Positions 33,176-41,380 of a stretch of DNA of 57,471 bases are shown in pieces. Positions within the stretch are counted from its first letter, which is position 1; each line of letters opens with the position of its first letter. Made by a program: the position numbers and the translations under genes. The notes beneath the pieces were generated by a model. It saw only the letters and a program-made list of their open reading frames with translations. It was not told the origin of the DNA and did no database searches. Source of the DNA: Acidimicrobiia bacterium. GTDB taxonomy: Bacteria; Actinomycetota; Acidimicrobiia; Acidimicrobiales; CAIXPF01. The stretch lies in the NCBI GenBank assembly GCA_947476745.1, contig CANJRG010000022.1, positions 1 to 57,471 of the forward strand. The letters run 5' to 3'.

Positions 33176-34021
33176 TCAGCCCGGTGTCGGTGTGCCTGGC
33201 GTCGGGAACCGGGGCGGGCGGCGCTCCTGGAACGCGGCCACGCCCTCGCGGTACTCGTCGGTGGCCATGGCGTCGTTGATGCGGCGCTTGGAGTCCTCGA
33301 TCGACTCCCCGACGTCGAAGCAGAGCAGGTCGCGGTACAGCTGCTCCTTAGTCTGGGCCACGGCGGACGGGCCGACATTGGTGGCGAGGTTCCGGGCGTA
33401 GGCGCCGACCGCGTCGAGTAACTCCTCACGGCTGGGGTAGACCTCGTTGAACAGCCCCGACGGCGCGGTCGCCGCGGTGAAGGTCCGGCCCGACAACAGC
33501 AGGTCGGCCGCGGCGGTCACCCCGACGAGGCGGGGCAGGATCCACGACAGGCCGTACTCGGCGGGCAGGCCGAGCTTGGGGGCGGCGGTGGTGATCTTGG
33601 CGTCGGCGTAACCGAAACGCATGTCGCAGAAGCAGGCCAGCGAGAACGCCACCCCGGCGCAGCCACCGTTGACCGCAGCGATCACCGGGAAGCGCAGGGC
33701 CCACTGCCAGGCCAGGTCGTGGTCGAAGTCGTCGCGCACGCCGTAGCCGGGGTTGGCGGTGCCCTCACCGAGGCCAGGGTCGTAGTAGCCGCGCTTGACG
33801 CCGACATCGAGCGCGCCGGAATCGGCTCCGACGCTGAAGTGCGCCCCGGTCCCGGTGACCACTGCGACGCGGACCTTGGGGTCGGCCTCGAGCTGGCTGA
33901 AGATCCAGCGGAACTCGCGGTGCAGGTGCCCGGTCCACGCGTTGGCCCGTTCGGGGCGGTGCAGCCAGACCGTGGCCACCCCCCACTCGTCGATCTCGTA
34001 GCGCGTGTTCTTCAGTTCCAT
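33176..34021 (-). CDS. enoyl-CoA hydratase/isomerase family protein
   Basis: A 281-residue crotonase-fold enzyme. The CoA-binding and oxyanion segments are TGTGAHFSVGADSGALD and AAVNGGCAGVAFSLACFCDM, and AAPKLGLPAEYGLSWILPRLVG supplies the second glycine-rich face. This is the normal pattern of enoyl-CoA hydratases and isomerases, with a somewhat long insert (YYDPGLGEGTANPGYG) after the first oxyanion strand. The ATG at 34021 or the ATG nine bases upstream (34030) may be used; neither has a ribosome binding site. It lies between unrelated neighbours and its CoA substrate is unknown. Confidence 0.88.
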   Translation of the reverse strand: MELKNTRYEIDEWGVATVWLHRPERANAWTGHLHREFRWIFSQLEADPKVRVAVVTGTGAHFSVGADSGALDVGVKRGYYDPGLGEGTANPGYGVRDDFDHDLAWQWALRFPVIAAVNGGCAGVAFSLACFCDMRFGYADAKITTAAPKLGLPAEYGLSWILPRLVGVTAAADLLLSGRTFTAATAPSGLFNEVYPSREELLDAVGAYARNLATNVGPSAVAQTKEQLYRDLLCFDVGESIEDSKRRINDAMATDEYREGVAAFQERRPPRFPTPGTPTPG

Positions 34022-34119
34022 GTGTCGCATGTTGCCAGGTCGGCACCGATCCATCCCCGATCGATGGGATTTCGGCCCTTCGGGGCCGTGACCTGGACCG
34101 TTCCGCCGGACGGGGTCCC

Positions 34120-34125
34120 TACCGT
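34120..34125 (+). promoter_or_regulatory. -10 box of the lipoprotein at 34132 (leaderless type)
   Basis: TACCGT six bases before the ATG at 34132. Confidence 0.5.
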
Positions 34126-34131
34126 GGAAGC

Positions 34132-34803
34132 ATGTCCGCCGCCCCCTGTCGTGTGCGTCGCGGCCGCAGGCAGCTCCTCGCCGCGGCAACGGTGACGCTG
34201 TGTGCCACCGCGGCGTTGGCTGGTTGCGATCTCGGCGGTTCGATCGGTGCCAACGGCGCCGGTGGCTCCTCGGAGAGCGGGGTGACCCTGCCGGCCGCAC
34301 AGGTGGTGAAGGTGAGCGTCCCGCCGGGCGTGACGACCTCCACCGTGGCCGGTGAGGAGAACACCGCGACCTCGTTGCCCGGCGGAGCCATGCAGTTCCG
34401 TGCCGGGATCGCCGGCACCGTCACCGTCACCGGCTCGGCGTGGGGGGTCGAACTGCACGCGGTGGAACCGGCCGACGGCTGGACCTGGACCCGCACCCAG
34501 AACGCACCGGGGACGATGGTGGTGCGTTTCGTCAACGGGTCCCGCTACGTCGAGATGACCTTCTCGACCACGGCGAGCGGATCGATCAGTGCTCGTCTGG
34601 TGGAGTCGATCACGACGACCACCACTTCGACCACGGTCCCGGCGCCGACCACGACCACCGTCCTGGCGACCACCACCACGGTGCGCGTGCCGTCGGGGAG
34701 CACGTCTACCACCGCCGTCACCGCCCCGGGTTCGACCACCACCACGGTCGACCCGTCGGAGGAGGAGCCGGGCGGCGGCGAGACCACGACCACGGCCCAG
34801 TAG
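34132..34803 (+). CDS. exported lipoprotein with Thr-rich tail, paralogue of 37036-37764
   Basis: A 223-residue envelope protein. The signal segment LLAAATVTLCATAALAGC has a lipobox ending at Cys32. A small all-strand domain follows (about residues 80-158) with GTVTVTGS, LHAVEPADGWTWT and VVRFVNGSRYVEM. The rest is a Thr/Pro-rich tail with TTTTV units, a linker style common in Acidimicrobiia exported proteins. The domain recurs in the protein at 37036. The two genes bracket the two-component system, so it may be sensed or controlled by that system. I do not recognise the domain. A TACCGT box six bases upstream fixes the start. Confidence 0.8.
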   Translation: MSAAPCRVRRGRRQLLAAATVTLCATAALAGCDLGGSIGANGAGGSSESGVTLPAAQVVKVSVPPGVTTSTVAGEENTATSLPGGAMQFRAGIAGTVTVTGSAWGVELHAVEPADGWTWTRTQNAPGTMVVRFVNGSRYVEMTFSTTASGSISARLVESITTTTTSTTVPAPTTTTVLATTTTVRVPSGSTSTTAVTAPGSTTTTVDPSEEEPGGGETTTTAQ

Positions 34804-34877
34804 GGGACCACCGGCTGACCGGGCCGCTGCCGGGCCGGGTCCGATCGGGCCGTGAGCCCTTGATCGGGCGGGTCCGG

Positions 34878-36251
34878 TCAGTGCGCCGCGGCGAAGGCCA
34901 CGACGACGGTCAGGCCCCCGCCGGGGGTGTCCGCGAGCCGCAGGGTGGCGCCCGATGCCTCGGCCAGGGCGACGGCGATGGGCAGACCCAGGCCGGTACC
35001 GTCGCGACCGGCGTCGTTGCGCCAGAAACGCCGTAGGGCGCGCAGCTTGTCGTCGTCGGACAGGCCGGGACCGTGATCGATGACGGCCAGTTCGACCGGT
35101 CGCGGACCGGGCACCACACGCACGGTGACCGTGACGGTGCCGCCGTGGCCCGATGCGGCGACTGCGTTGTCGATCACGTTGTCGAGGATCTGCTCGACGG
35201 CCCCGGCGACCGCCTGCACCACGGTCCGCTCGCCCGGCGCGGGTGGCCGCCACCCGAGGGTCACCGCTGCGGCGTCGGCCACGGCGCTCCACGTGTCCGC
35301 CCGCTCGCCGGCGATCGCCGCCAGGTCGGCCACGACCGGTTCGGGGAGCTGGTCTGTTCGGGCCAACTGCAGGAGATCGCCGACCAGCCGGCCCAACCGG
35401 TCGGTCTCGTCGATGGCGGCGTCGAGCTCGGCCGCACCGGCCTCGGGCACGGTGGACTGCAGGTTCTCCAGGCGTAGCCGGAGCGCGGTCAGCGGGGTGC
35501 GTAGCTGGTGTGAGGCGTCGGCGACGAAGGACCGTTGCTCCTCGAGGACCAGTGCCAGGCGGGTGGCCATCGTGGTCAGGGTGGCGGCGAGTGCCTGCAG
35601 CTCGGGCGGCCCGCCCACCGTCACGTCATCGTCCCGGCGCAGATCGCCCGAGGCAAAGCGCTCGGCCGCCCGCTGCAACTGTCGTACCGGCCGGGTCACG
35701 CTACGGGCCAGTACCCAGCCGATCAGCGCCATGGTGGCCAGCACCACCACTGCCACGGCCACCAGACCGGCCTGGAACCGGCGGATCTGGGCATCGGTCC
35801 CGGCGGTGTCGAGGGTGAGGCGCACCGCGCCGTGGACCACGCCTCCGGAGGCCGACGGCACGGCCACGTACAGCAGGTCGGTTCCCAACGTCTCCGAGGG
35901 CCGGGTCCCCGCCGTGCGGTCACCGCCGAGTGCGACGGCGATCTCCGGCCGGGTGGAGAAGTCGCGCGGGGTGGGCTGGGCGGTGTCGACCCGGGAGATG
36001 CCATCCCGGTCGACCACGACGACGCGGACCCCGGTCCGCTGCTCGTAGCGTTCGGCCGGCTCGGCGACCAGCGCGGCCCCACGTTCGAGGGCGTCCTCGT
36101 AGATGGTGGCGATCACGCCGGCGTCGCGGTCCAGTTCGGCGGTGCGGCGCTCGACCTCGCGGTCGGCGTAGAACAGACCGAGCGGTATCTCCAGCAGCAG
36201 CAGGACCGCTGCGGTGACGGTGAGATAGCTCAGCAGCAGTCGTCGGGTCAC
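34878..36251 (-). CDS. sensor histidine kinase (HAMP, HisKA, HATPase)
   Basis: A 457-residue membrane histidine kinase. Helix 1 is at about residues 5-28, an extracytoplasmic sensor region at 29-158, and helix 2 (AGLVAVAVVVLATMALIGWV) at 161-180. A HAMP linker follows, then HisKA with the phospho-accepting His248 in ADASHQLRTPL. The ATP-binding domain has the N box DNVIDNAVAAS, the G1 box DHGPGLSDDD and the G2 box GTGLGLPIAVALA. The start is a GTG that overlaps the response regulator stop (GTGA), so the pair is translated together. The signal sensed is unknown; the sensor domain is short and contains no obvious known motif. Confidence 0.93.
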   Translation of the reverse strand: MTRRLLLSYLTVTAAVLLLLEIPLGLFYADREVERRTAELDRDAGVIATIYEDALERGAALVAEPAERYEQRTGVRVVVVDRDGISRVDTAQPTPRDFSTRPEIAVALGGDRTAGTRPSETLGTDLLYVAVPSASGGVVHGAVRLTLDTAGTDAQIRRFQAGLVAVAVVVLATMALIGWVLARSVTRPVRQLQRAAERFASGDLRRDDDVTVGGPPELQALAATLTTMATRLALVLEEQRSFVADASHQLRTPLTALRLRLENLQSTVPEAGAAELDAAIDETDRLGRLVGDLLQLARTDQLPEPVVADLAAIAGERADTWSAVADAAAVTLGWRPPAPGERTVVQAVAGAVEQILDNVIDNAVAASGHGGTVTVTVRVVPGPRPVELAVIDHGPGLSDDDKLRALRRFWRNDAGRDGTGLGLPIAVALAEASGATLRLADTPGGGLTVVVAFAAAH

Positions 36252-36922
36252 CGTGGCTGGGTCGCTTCGGGGGCGAGGCGATACCCCACCGAGCGCACGG
36301 TCTCGATGAGCTCCGGGCGCAGCTTCTTGCGCAACGAGGCGACGTGCACGTCGAGGGTCTTGGTCGAACCCCACCAGTGCTCGTCCCACACCTCACGCAT
36401 GAGCTGGTCCCGGCTGCGGACGGTGCCGGGGTCGGCAGCGAGGTAGAGCAGCAGGTCGTACTCCTTGGGGGTCAACGTCACCGCGGCGCCGTCGAAGTGC
36501 ACCCGATGGACCCGCCGGTCGATGTGCAGCCCGCCGATCTCGATGATGTCGGTGGAACCGCCGCGCTCGGCCGTGATGCTGCGGCGCAGCACCGCCCGGA
36601 TGCGCGCCACGAGCTCGCGGAAGCCGAACGGCTTGACCACGTAGTCGTCCGCCCCGAGTTCGAGCAGCATCACCCGGTCGAACTCGTCGCCCCGTGCGGT
36701 GACCACGATGATCGGGGTCGGTCCCGCCTCGCGGAGGCGACGACACACCACCGGGCCCTCGATGTCGGGCAACCCCAGGTCGAGCAGGATGAGGTCGGCC
36801 GGTGCAGCGGCGAGGGCCGCGGCGCCGGTCGCCACCACCTCGACGGTGAAGCCTTCGCGCTCGAGGCCGGCCCGCAGCGGCACGGAGATGGACGGATCGT
36901 CCTCGACGAGCAGCAGTCGCAC
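36248..36922 (-). CDS. OmpR-family response regulator
   Basis: A 224-residue regulator with a receiver domain followed by a winged-helix DNA-binding domain. The acidic pocket is E7-D8-D9, the phosphorylation site Asp48 is in LILLDLGLPD, and the receiver's conserved Lys is in YVVKPFG. The C-terminal LTPKEYDLLLYLAADPG through TLDVHVASLRKKLRP is the OmpR/PhoB winged helix. The GTG at 36922 is chosen because it gives the exact family length and has GGGAGG eight bases upstream. It is first in the RR-HK operon and probably controls the flanking envelope genes, which is inference. Confidence 0.93.
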   Translation of the reverse strand: MRLLLVEDDPSISVPLRAGLEREGFTVEVVATGAAALAAAPADLILLDLGLPDIEGPVVCRRLREAGPTPIIVVTARGDEFDRVMLLELGADDYVVKPFGFRELVARIRAVLRRSITAERGGSTDIIEIGGLHIDRRVHRVHFDGAAVTLTPKEYDLLLYLAADPGTVRSRDQLMREVWDEHWWGSTKTLDVHVASLRKKLRPELIETVRSVGYRLAPEATQPR

Positions 36923-37022
36923 CGGACCAGCCTCCCACGACCGATCGGCCCGGTCCGGCATCGCCGGTGAGCCTTTGCCAATTCCTTGCCTGTTGCACAC
37001 GTCACCCTGGTGAGCGTGCCCC

Positions 37023-37028
37023 TACCGT
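37023..37028 (+). promoter_or_regulatory. -10 box of the redox-island operon (leaderless type)
   Basis: TACCGT seven bases before the ATG at 37036. It would drive the four-gene plus-strand operon to 39920. Confidence 0.5.
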
Positions 37029-37035
37029 TGGATCC

Positions 37036-37764
37036 ATGACAGGTGGAGCGGGCAGCGCAGGTGGGGCACCGTCCTCGGGTCGGCTCCGACGGACGAGGTG
37101 GCTCACCGCGGCCAGTGTGGTCGTCGTGGTGCTCGCCGGAGCGGCGGCGGTCGGCGCCAACGTCGGGATCCTCGGCAGCGCTGCGGACACCCCGACCGGC
37201 AAGCTCTCCGCAGCAGGCGAACTCACCGGAGCGGGCGGGGCGGCGACGGCTACCGGTGCGTCCCCGGCGGGCACGTCTGCGGCGGTCCCTCCCGGTGGTG
37301 GGGCCCGCCAGTTCGCCGTGGACGCCGCAGGCACCGTCACGGTGAGCGGCTCGACGGCCGGACTGCGGCTCGAGTCGGTGACACCGGCCTCCGGGTGGCG
37401 TTGGACCGCCGGCCAGTCGAGTGCGACGGTGCTGGTGATCACCTTCACCGACGGCGTGCGGACCCTCGAGTTCGTCGCCTCGGCGACGCCCGACGGCACG
37501 GTGAGCGCCACGGTGAGCGAGCTCGGGTCCTCGGCGACCGGGTCATCGGGTCGCGCCGCAGTCGGACCGGTCCCCGTTTCCTCCGTGTCCGCTGTTTCCT
37601 CCGCGGCTGCTGCGGCCTCGACATCGTTCCCCTCCGATGACGACGACGACGAGGGCGGTGACGACCGCAGCAGCGTCAGCGTCAGCAACAGGAATGGGAG
37701 TGGGAGCCGGGGGAGTGGGAGCAGCGGGAGCGGCCGGTTCGAAGGGGGCGATGACGATGACTGA
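37036..37764 (+). CDS. membrane-anchored exported protein, paralogue of 34132-34803
   Basis: A 242-residue protein with one N-terminal helix (about residues 23-45, WLTAASVVVVVLAGAAAVG) and no lipobox, so it is probably membrane-anchored with its body outside. The domain at about residues 83-163 (AGTVTVSGSTAGLRLESV, PASGWRWTAGQ) matches the lipoprotein at 34132 strand for strand. The tail is low-complexity: Ala/Ser, then DDDDDEGGDD, Ser/Gly repeats, and a closing DDDD. It starts the operon that runs into ApbE and a heme-binding membrane protein. Its function is unknown; because it is the operon's only other exported folded domain, it may be an electron-transfer or metal-binding partner. Confidence 0.75.
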   Translation: MTGGAGSAGGAPSSGRLRRTRWLTAASVVVVVLAGAAAVGANVGILGSAADTPTGKLSAAGELTGAGGAATATGASPAGTSAAVPPGGGARQFAVDAAGTVTVSGSTAGLRLESVTPASGWRWTAGQSSATVLVITFTDGVRTLEFVASATPDGTVSATVSELGSSATGSSGRAAVGPVPVSSVSAVSSAAAAASTSFPSDDDDDEGGDDRSSVSVSNRNGSGSRGSGSSGSGRFEGGDDDD

Positions 37765-38242
37765 CGTCTCCATCGGCAGCGGCGGCCCGTCGTCGGTGCG
37801 GTCGGCACGACCCCGTCCGCCGGGATCCCGGCCGGTGCGTCGCGGGCGCCCCCACCCCGCAGAGGGTGGCCGCATCGTGGCGACCGGGTTCGGGATGGCC
37901 GCCATGCTCGGTTCGGTGGCGGTCATGGGCTTGCTCAACCGCCAGGACACCGAGACGGTCGAGGTGGCTCCGACGGGTCCGGCCGTTGCAGCGGGTCCGG
38001 TCGTGGTCGGCTCGGCCCCGGCGGCTGCCGGTTCGGTCGGCGGGGCTGTCGCAACCTCGATGGCGACGGCGTCCCCGGCCACGACGGTGGCCCCGCCGAT
38101 TGCGCTGACCGCGCAGCCCGTGGTCCGCGTCGCGGCCGAACCGGCAGCGTCCCAGGTGGCCGCCGCGCCGGGGCCGGCAGCGGCGCCCGGCACCGCTCCC
38201 GCAACCGCTGCGCCGCGGGCGCGGACCAACGGCAGTCGTTGA
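37751..38242 (+). CDS. single-span membrane protein with Ala/Pro-rich tail
   Basis: A 163-residue protein with a basic, Pro-rich cytoplasmic start, one helix (VATGFGMAAMLGSVAVMGLL, about residues 44-63) and a tail made mostly of Ala, Pro, Val and Thr. It overlaps the gene before by 14 bases and has GAAGGGGGC directly upstream of its ATG, a strong ribosome binding site. In similar ApbE operons the gene at this position is often an FMN-binding-domain protein with the same kind of anchor, but no such domain is visible here. It may be a shortened relative or a spacer subunit. Confidence 0.65.
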   Translation: MTMTDVSIGSGGPSSVRSARPRPPGSRPVRRGRPHPAEGGRIVATGFGMAAMLGSVAVMGLLNRQDTETVEVAPTGPAVAAGPVVVGSAPAAAGSVGGAVATSMATASPATTVAPPIALTAQPVVRVAAEPAASQVAAAPGPAAAPGTAPATAAPRARTNGSR

Positions 38243-38256
38243 GCCCGGTACCGACG

Positions 38257-39324
38257 ATGGCGGTCGTGGAACATCGGGGCCGGGTGATGGGCAGCGAGCT
38301 GCACCTGATCGTGGTCGACCCGCCCGGCCCGGCACAGCGAACGCTCGACGATGCGGTCGCCGAACTCGACCGGCTCGAGCGTCACTGGAGCCGCTTCCTG
38401 GCCGACAGCGACCTGAGCCGGCTCAACCGTGCCGAGGGCCGGCCGGTGGCCGTCGACCGCTGCACGATGGTGTTGTTGGCGACCATGGCCGAGGCCTGGA
38501 GGATGACGGCGGGTCGCTTCGAGCCTGCGGTCCTGCCCGATCTGGTGGCGATCGGGTACGACGCCAGCCTGCACGATCCGAACCGTCGCACCGCGCTGCC
38601 TCCATCGGCCCGGTCGGCCCGGCCCGGTGCGCCGCTCGCCCCGGTCGCCATCGGCGATGGTGGGTGGCCTGCGGCGCTGCAGCTCGACGAGGCGGTCGGG
38701 TCCGCCCGGCTGCCGCAGGGTGTGGCCCTCGATGCCGGCGGAATCGGCAAGGGCCTCGCCGCGGACCTGGTGGTGCGCCGGCTGCTCGACGCCGGGTGTG
38801 GCGGGGTGCTGGTGGGTATCGGTGGTGACCTGTCGGTGGGCGGTGCAGCGCCCTCGGCCGGGGGTTGGACGATCGTGGTGGAAGACCCGTTTCTCGCCCC
38901 GGGCCCGCCGGGCCTGCCGGGCCTACCCGGCCGCCCGAACGGTTCCGACGGTTCCGCGATCGCGTTGCTGGTCGACGGTGGTGGGGTGGCCACCTCCAGT
39001 ACCCGGTCCCGTCGGTGGGTGCAGGCGGGAGCGGCCCGTCACCACCAGATCGACCCCGTCACGGGCCTCCCGTCGGACACCGATCTGGCGGCGGTGACGG
39101 TGATCGCACCGACTGGTTGGCAGGCCGAGGCCCACGCCACCGCAGCCCTGTCGCTGGGGCGGGTGGGCGCGCTCGACCACCTGCGGGGCCACGGTCTCAC
39201 CGGCCTGGCCTTTCCTGCCGGCGGGGGCGCGCCGCTCGCCACCGAGGATCTCGCCGCGGCGCTGGGCCTGGACCCGTCTGCGGCCGGCCCCTGTCGTCCC
39301 CCTAGCGCTCGTTACGGGTCGTGA
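38257..39324 (+). CDS. apbE: FAD:protein FMN transferase (ApbE)
   Basis: A 355-residue ApbE family enzyme, which splits FAD and attaches FMN to Thr or Ser of exported redox proteins. Visible marks are GRVMGSELHLIV at the start, AWRMTAGRFEPAVLPDLV in the middle, VALDAGGIGKGLAADLVVR (the FAD- and metal-binding core), VGIGGDLSVGG, and HHQIDPVTGLPSDTDL toward the end. No signal peptide is evident. The ATG at 38257 is preferred; a TTG at 38239 overlapping the previous stop is possible. It overlaps the following gene by one base (TGATG). No canonical FMN acceptor domain is in sight in the window. Confidence 0.92.
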   Translation: MAVVEHRGRVMGSELHLIVVDPPGPAQRTLDDAVAELDRLERHWSRFLADSDLSRLNRAEGRPVAVDRCTMVLLATMAEAWRMTAGRFEPAVLPDLVAIGYDASLHDPNRRTALPPSARSARPGAPLAPVAIGDGGWPAALQLDEAVGSARLPQGVALDAGGIGKGLAADLVVRRLLDAGCGGVLVGIGGDLSVGGAAPSAGGWTIVVEDPFLAPGPPGLPGLPGRPNGSDGSAIALLVDGGGVATSSTRSRRWVQAGAARHHQIDPVTGLPSDTDLAAVTVIAPTGWQAEAHATAALSLGRVGALDHLRGHGLTGLAFPAGGGAPLATEDLAAALGLDPSAAGPCRPPSARYGS

Positions 39325-39920
39325 TGAACCCGCAGCTGTGGTGGTACCTGGCCCGTTCGTCAGGGATGGTGGCCTGGTTGATGCTGACCGCGTCGGTGAT
39401 CTGGGGGGTGGTGCTGTCGACCCGGGCGTTCCCGAGCCGTCGTCGACCGGCGTGGCTGCGTGATCTGCACACCTGGCTCGGGGGGCTGACGGTCATGTTC
39501 GTGGCGTTGCACCTGACGGCGTTGGTCGCCGACAGCTATGTCGAGTTCGACGTCGTCGATCTCGCAGTGCCCCTGGCCTCGGACTGGAAGCCGGGCGCGG
39601 TCGCCTACGGCGTGGTGGCGGCGTGGCTGCTGGCGGCGGTGCAGGTCACCTCGCTGGCCATGCGCCGGCTGCCGCGGTCCGCCTGGCGGGTCGTGCACCT
39701 GAGCAGTTACGCCGTGTTCTGGCTCACCAGCATGCATGCTGCGTTCGCCGGCAGCGACCGGAGCACCCTGATCTATCGCGTCACCGCGGTGGCCGCGATC
39801 GTGGCGGTGGCGTGGGCCACGCTGTACCGGCTCACCAACCGCCGGCCCGCCCGCAGCCGGGTGACCCCCGGTCCGACGGCACCCGGTCCGACGGCACCCG
39901 GTCCGACGGCACGCCTCTGA
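39324..39920 (+). CDS. ferric-reductase-like heme membrane protein
   Basis: A 198-residue protein with about five to six helices and several histidines placed within them, in LHTWLGG, ALHLTALV, VVHLSSYAVF and SMHAAFAG. This is the pattern of ferric-reductase-like / YedZ-type membrane cytochromes that bind b heme and pass electrons across the membrane. It overlaps apbE by one base. It ends in three copies of PGPTA (15-base tandem repeat). With ApbE and the exported partner proteins it suggests an outward electron-transfer chain; the electron acceptor is unknown. Confidence 0.85.
   Translation: MNPQLWWYLARSSGMVAWLMLTASVIWGVVLSTRAFPSRRRPAWLRDLHTWLGGLTVMFVALHLTALVADSYVEFDVVDLAVPLASDWKPGAVAYGVVAAWLLAAVQVTSLAMRRLPRSAWRVVHLSSYAVFWLTSMHAAFAGSDRSTLIYRVTAVAAIVAVAWATLYRLTNRRPARSRVTPGPTAPGPTAPGPTARL
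39867..39911. repeat. 15-bp in-frame tandem repeat at the 3' end of the ferric-reductase-like gene
   Basis: Three perfect copies of CCCGGTCCGACGGCA, encoding PGPTA units, ending nine bases before the end of the coding sequence. Confidence 0.9.
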
Positions 39921-39936
39921 CCCCGGGCCGGGGTGC

Positions 39937-41331
39937 TCAGGGCCGGCGCTGGTCGGCGTTCCAGAACTTCTCGAGGTTGTCGATCAACGCCGGCGAGAAG
40001 TGGCAGCGGGCCTGTTCCTCGGCGTAGGTGGCGGCGTAACGGCGGTTGAGGTCGAGCGGCTCGGTGGCCACCCGGAGGTTGCGCCGGTTCGACGCCGTGC
40101 TGACCACCCCGGAGCCGGTGAGGAACTCGACGGTCTCCTCGATGGCGGCGGGGATGTCCGCCGCTGGCACCACCCGGTCGACGATGAGCGACCCGGCCGG
40201 GCTGTCGCACTCGACCCGGCGCTCGAACATGATCATCTGGCGGGCCAGCCGTTCGCCCACCTGGCGGGGCAGGCGCAGGTTCCCGAAGCCGGGGACGATC
40301 CCCTCCTTGCGGGCGGGCAGGGTGAAGTAGGCATCGTCGGCGGCGAGCACGAAGTCGCAGACCAGGGTGTACTGGCAGCCCCCACCGATGGCGAAGCTCT
40401 CGATGACCGCGATCCAGGCCTTCTCGATCGCCCCGTCGAAGGACTCGGGGTCCTGGTCGGGCTTGGCGAGGCCGTAGAGCAACTTGTTGGTGAAGCCGAG
40501 ATCCTTCTTGAGGTACCAGATGTAGGACAGCTGCCCGTGGTACACGTGGGTCAGGTTGACCCCGCTGCAGAACACCCGCCTACCGGCGTACTTGGGGTGG
40601 TCGATGGCGGTGCCCTGCAGCACGCAGATCTCCGTGGCCGGGTCGAGCAGGGCCAGGTCGATGGCGGTCTCGACCGAGGGAACGGTGGAGTCGTCCTCGG
40701 CGTTGAGGAACCGTTCGTTGCGCAGGGTCACCACCGAGGCCCGGCCGCGACGTTCGACGGTGGCCTTGTCGAGCACGGTGAGGCCGGTGGCGAGGTGGGC
40801 GTCGAGGCGGGCCAGGGCGTCGGCGGTGGGCAGCAGCATGGCGTGCAGCAGGTGCCGGCCGGAGGGCTCCCAGTCGAACAACGACGACAACAGCACGCCC
40901 TGGTCGTACTCCCAGCCCTCCTTGTGCTTGAGCAGTCGCGGCTCGTCCTCGGCCACCAGGGCACGGGACGGGACCAGCCCCGGTACCAGTTCGGCGCTCT
41001 CGTAGATGGCGTCCTCGACCCGCACGAAACGGCGGAAGTCATCGGTCATGGCCCGGTAGAGGGCGGCGCGGTGCTCGGCCAGGAAGGCCCGCTTCGCCCG
41101 GCGGCTCAGCTCGTGCACGGCCCGGGCCGCGGCCGACGCCTCGGGGCTGCGTTCTGCGGGCTCGCCGAGGGTGTGCACCAGGTCGACCCCTGCCGACCAG
41201 AACGCGCCGCAGGTGTCGCGGTCCCGTTCGAAGTCACCGGTCACCTCGGGGAGATCGGCGATCCATGCCGATGCGGTTCCGGCGTCGACGCCGCCGGCGG
41301 TGAGGTGCTCGAAGGTCGGATCGGACGGCAT
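39937..41331 (-). CDS. dpgC: DpgC-like crotonase-fold dioxygenase
   Basis: A 464-residue protein with the long N-terminal helical region and crotonase core of DpgC, the cofactor-free enzyme that oxidises 3,5-dihydroxyphenylacetyl-CoA with O2 and cleaves the thioester. The subgroup's features are RRVFCSGVNLTHVYHG, FAIGGGCQYTLVCDFVLA, LPARKEGIVPGFGNLRL and the C-terminal YAEEQARCHFSPALIDNLE. The glycopeptide partners DpgA, DpgB and DpgD are not here, so the substrate may be a different aryl-acetyl-CoA. The ATG at 41331 fits the family length. It lies between the IOR gene and a GA-rich repeat on one side and the ferric-reductase-like gene on the other. Confidence 0.85.
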   Translation of the reverse strand: MPSDPTFEHLTAGGVDAGTASAWIADLPEVTGDFERDRDTCGAFWSAGVDLVHTLGEPAERSPEASAAARAVHELSRRAKRAFLAEHRAALYRAMTDDFRRFVRVEDAIYESAELVPGLVPSRALVAEDEPRLLKHKEGWEYDQGVLLSSLFDWEPSGRHLLHAMLLPTADALARLDAHLATGLTVLDKATVERRGRASVVTLRNERFLNAEDDSTVPSVETAIDLALLDPATEICVLQGTAIDHPKYAGRRVFCSGVNLTHVYHGQLSYIWYLKKDLGFTNKLLYGLAKPDQDPESFDGAIEKAWIAVIESFAIGGGCQYTLVCDFVLAADDAYFTLPARKEGIVPGFGNLRLPRQVGERLARQMIMFERRVECDSPAGSLIVDRVVPAADIPAAIEETVEFLTGSGVVSTASNRRNLRVATEPLDLNRRYAATYAEEQARCHFSPALIDNLEKFWNADQRRP

Positions 41332-41380
41332 CGAAGGCTCCTGTCGGGTTCGCAGGCCCGGGCGCTTGCCGGGCAGGGGT

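Noticed and set aside
34132-37764. Covalent FMN acceptor motif in the paralogous exported proteins
   Set aside because: No D-G-A-[ST]-[ST] type flavinylation motif is visible; any flavin attachment would have to use another site.
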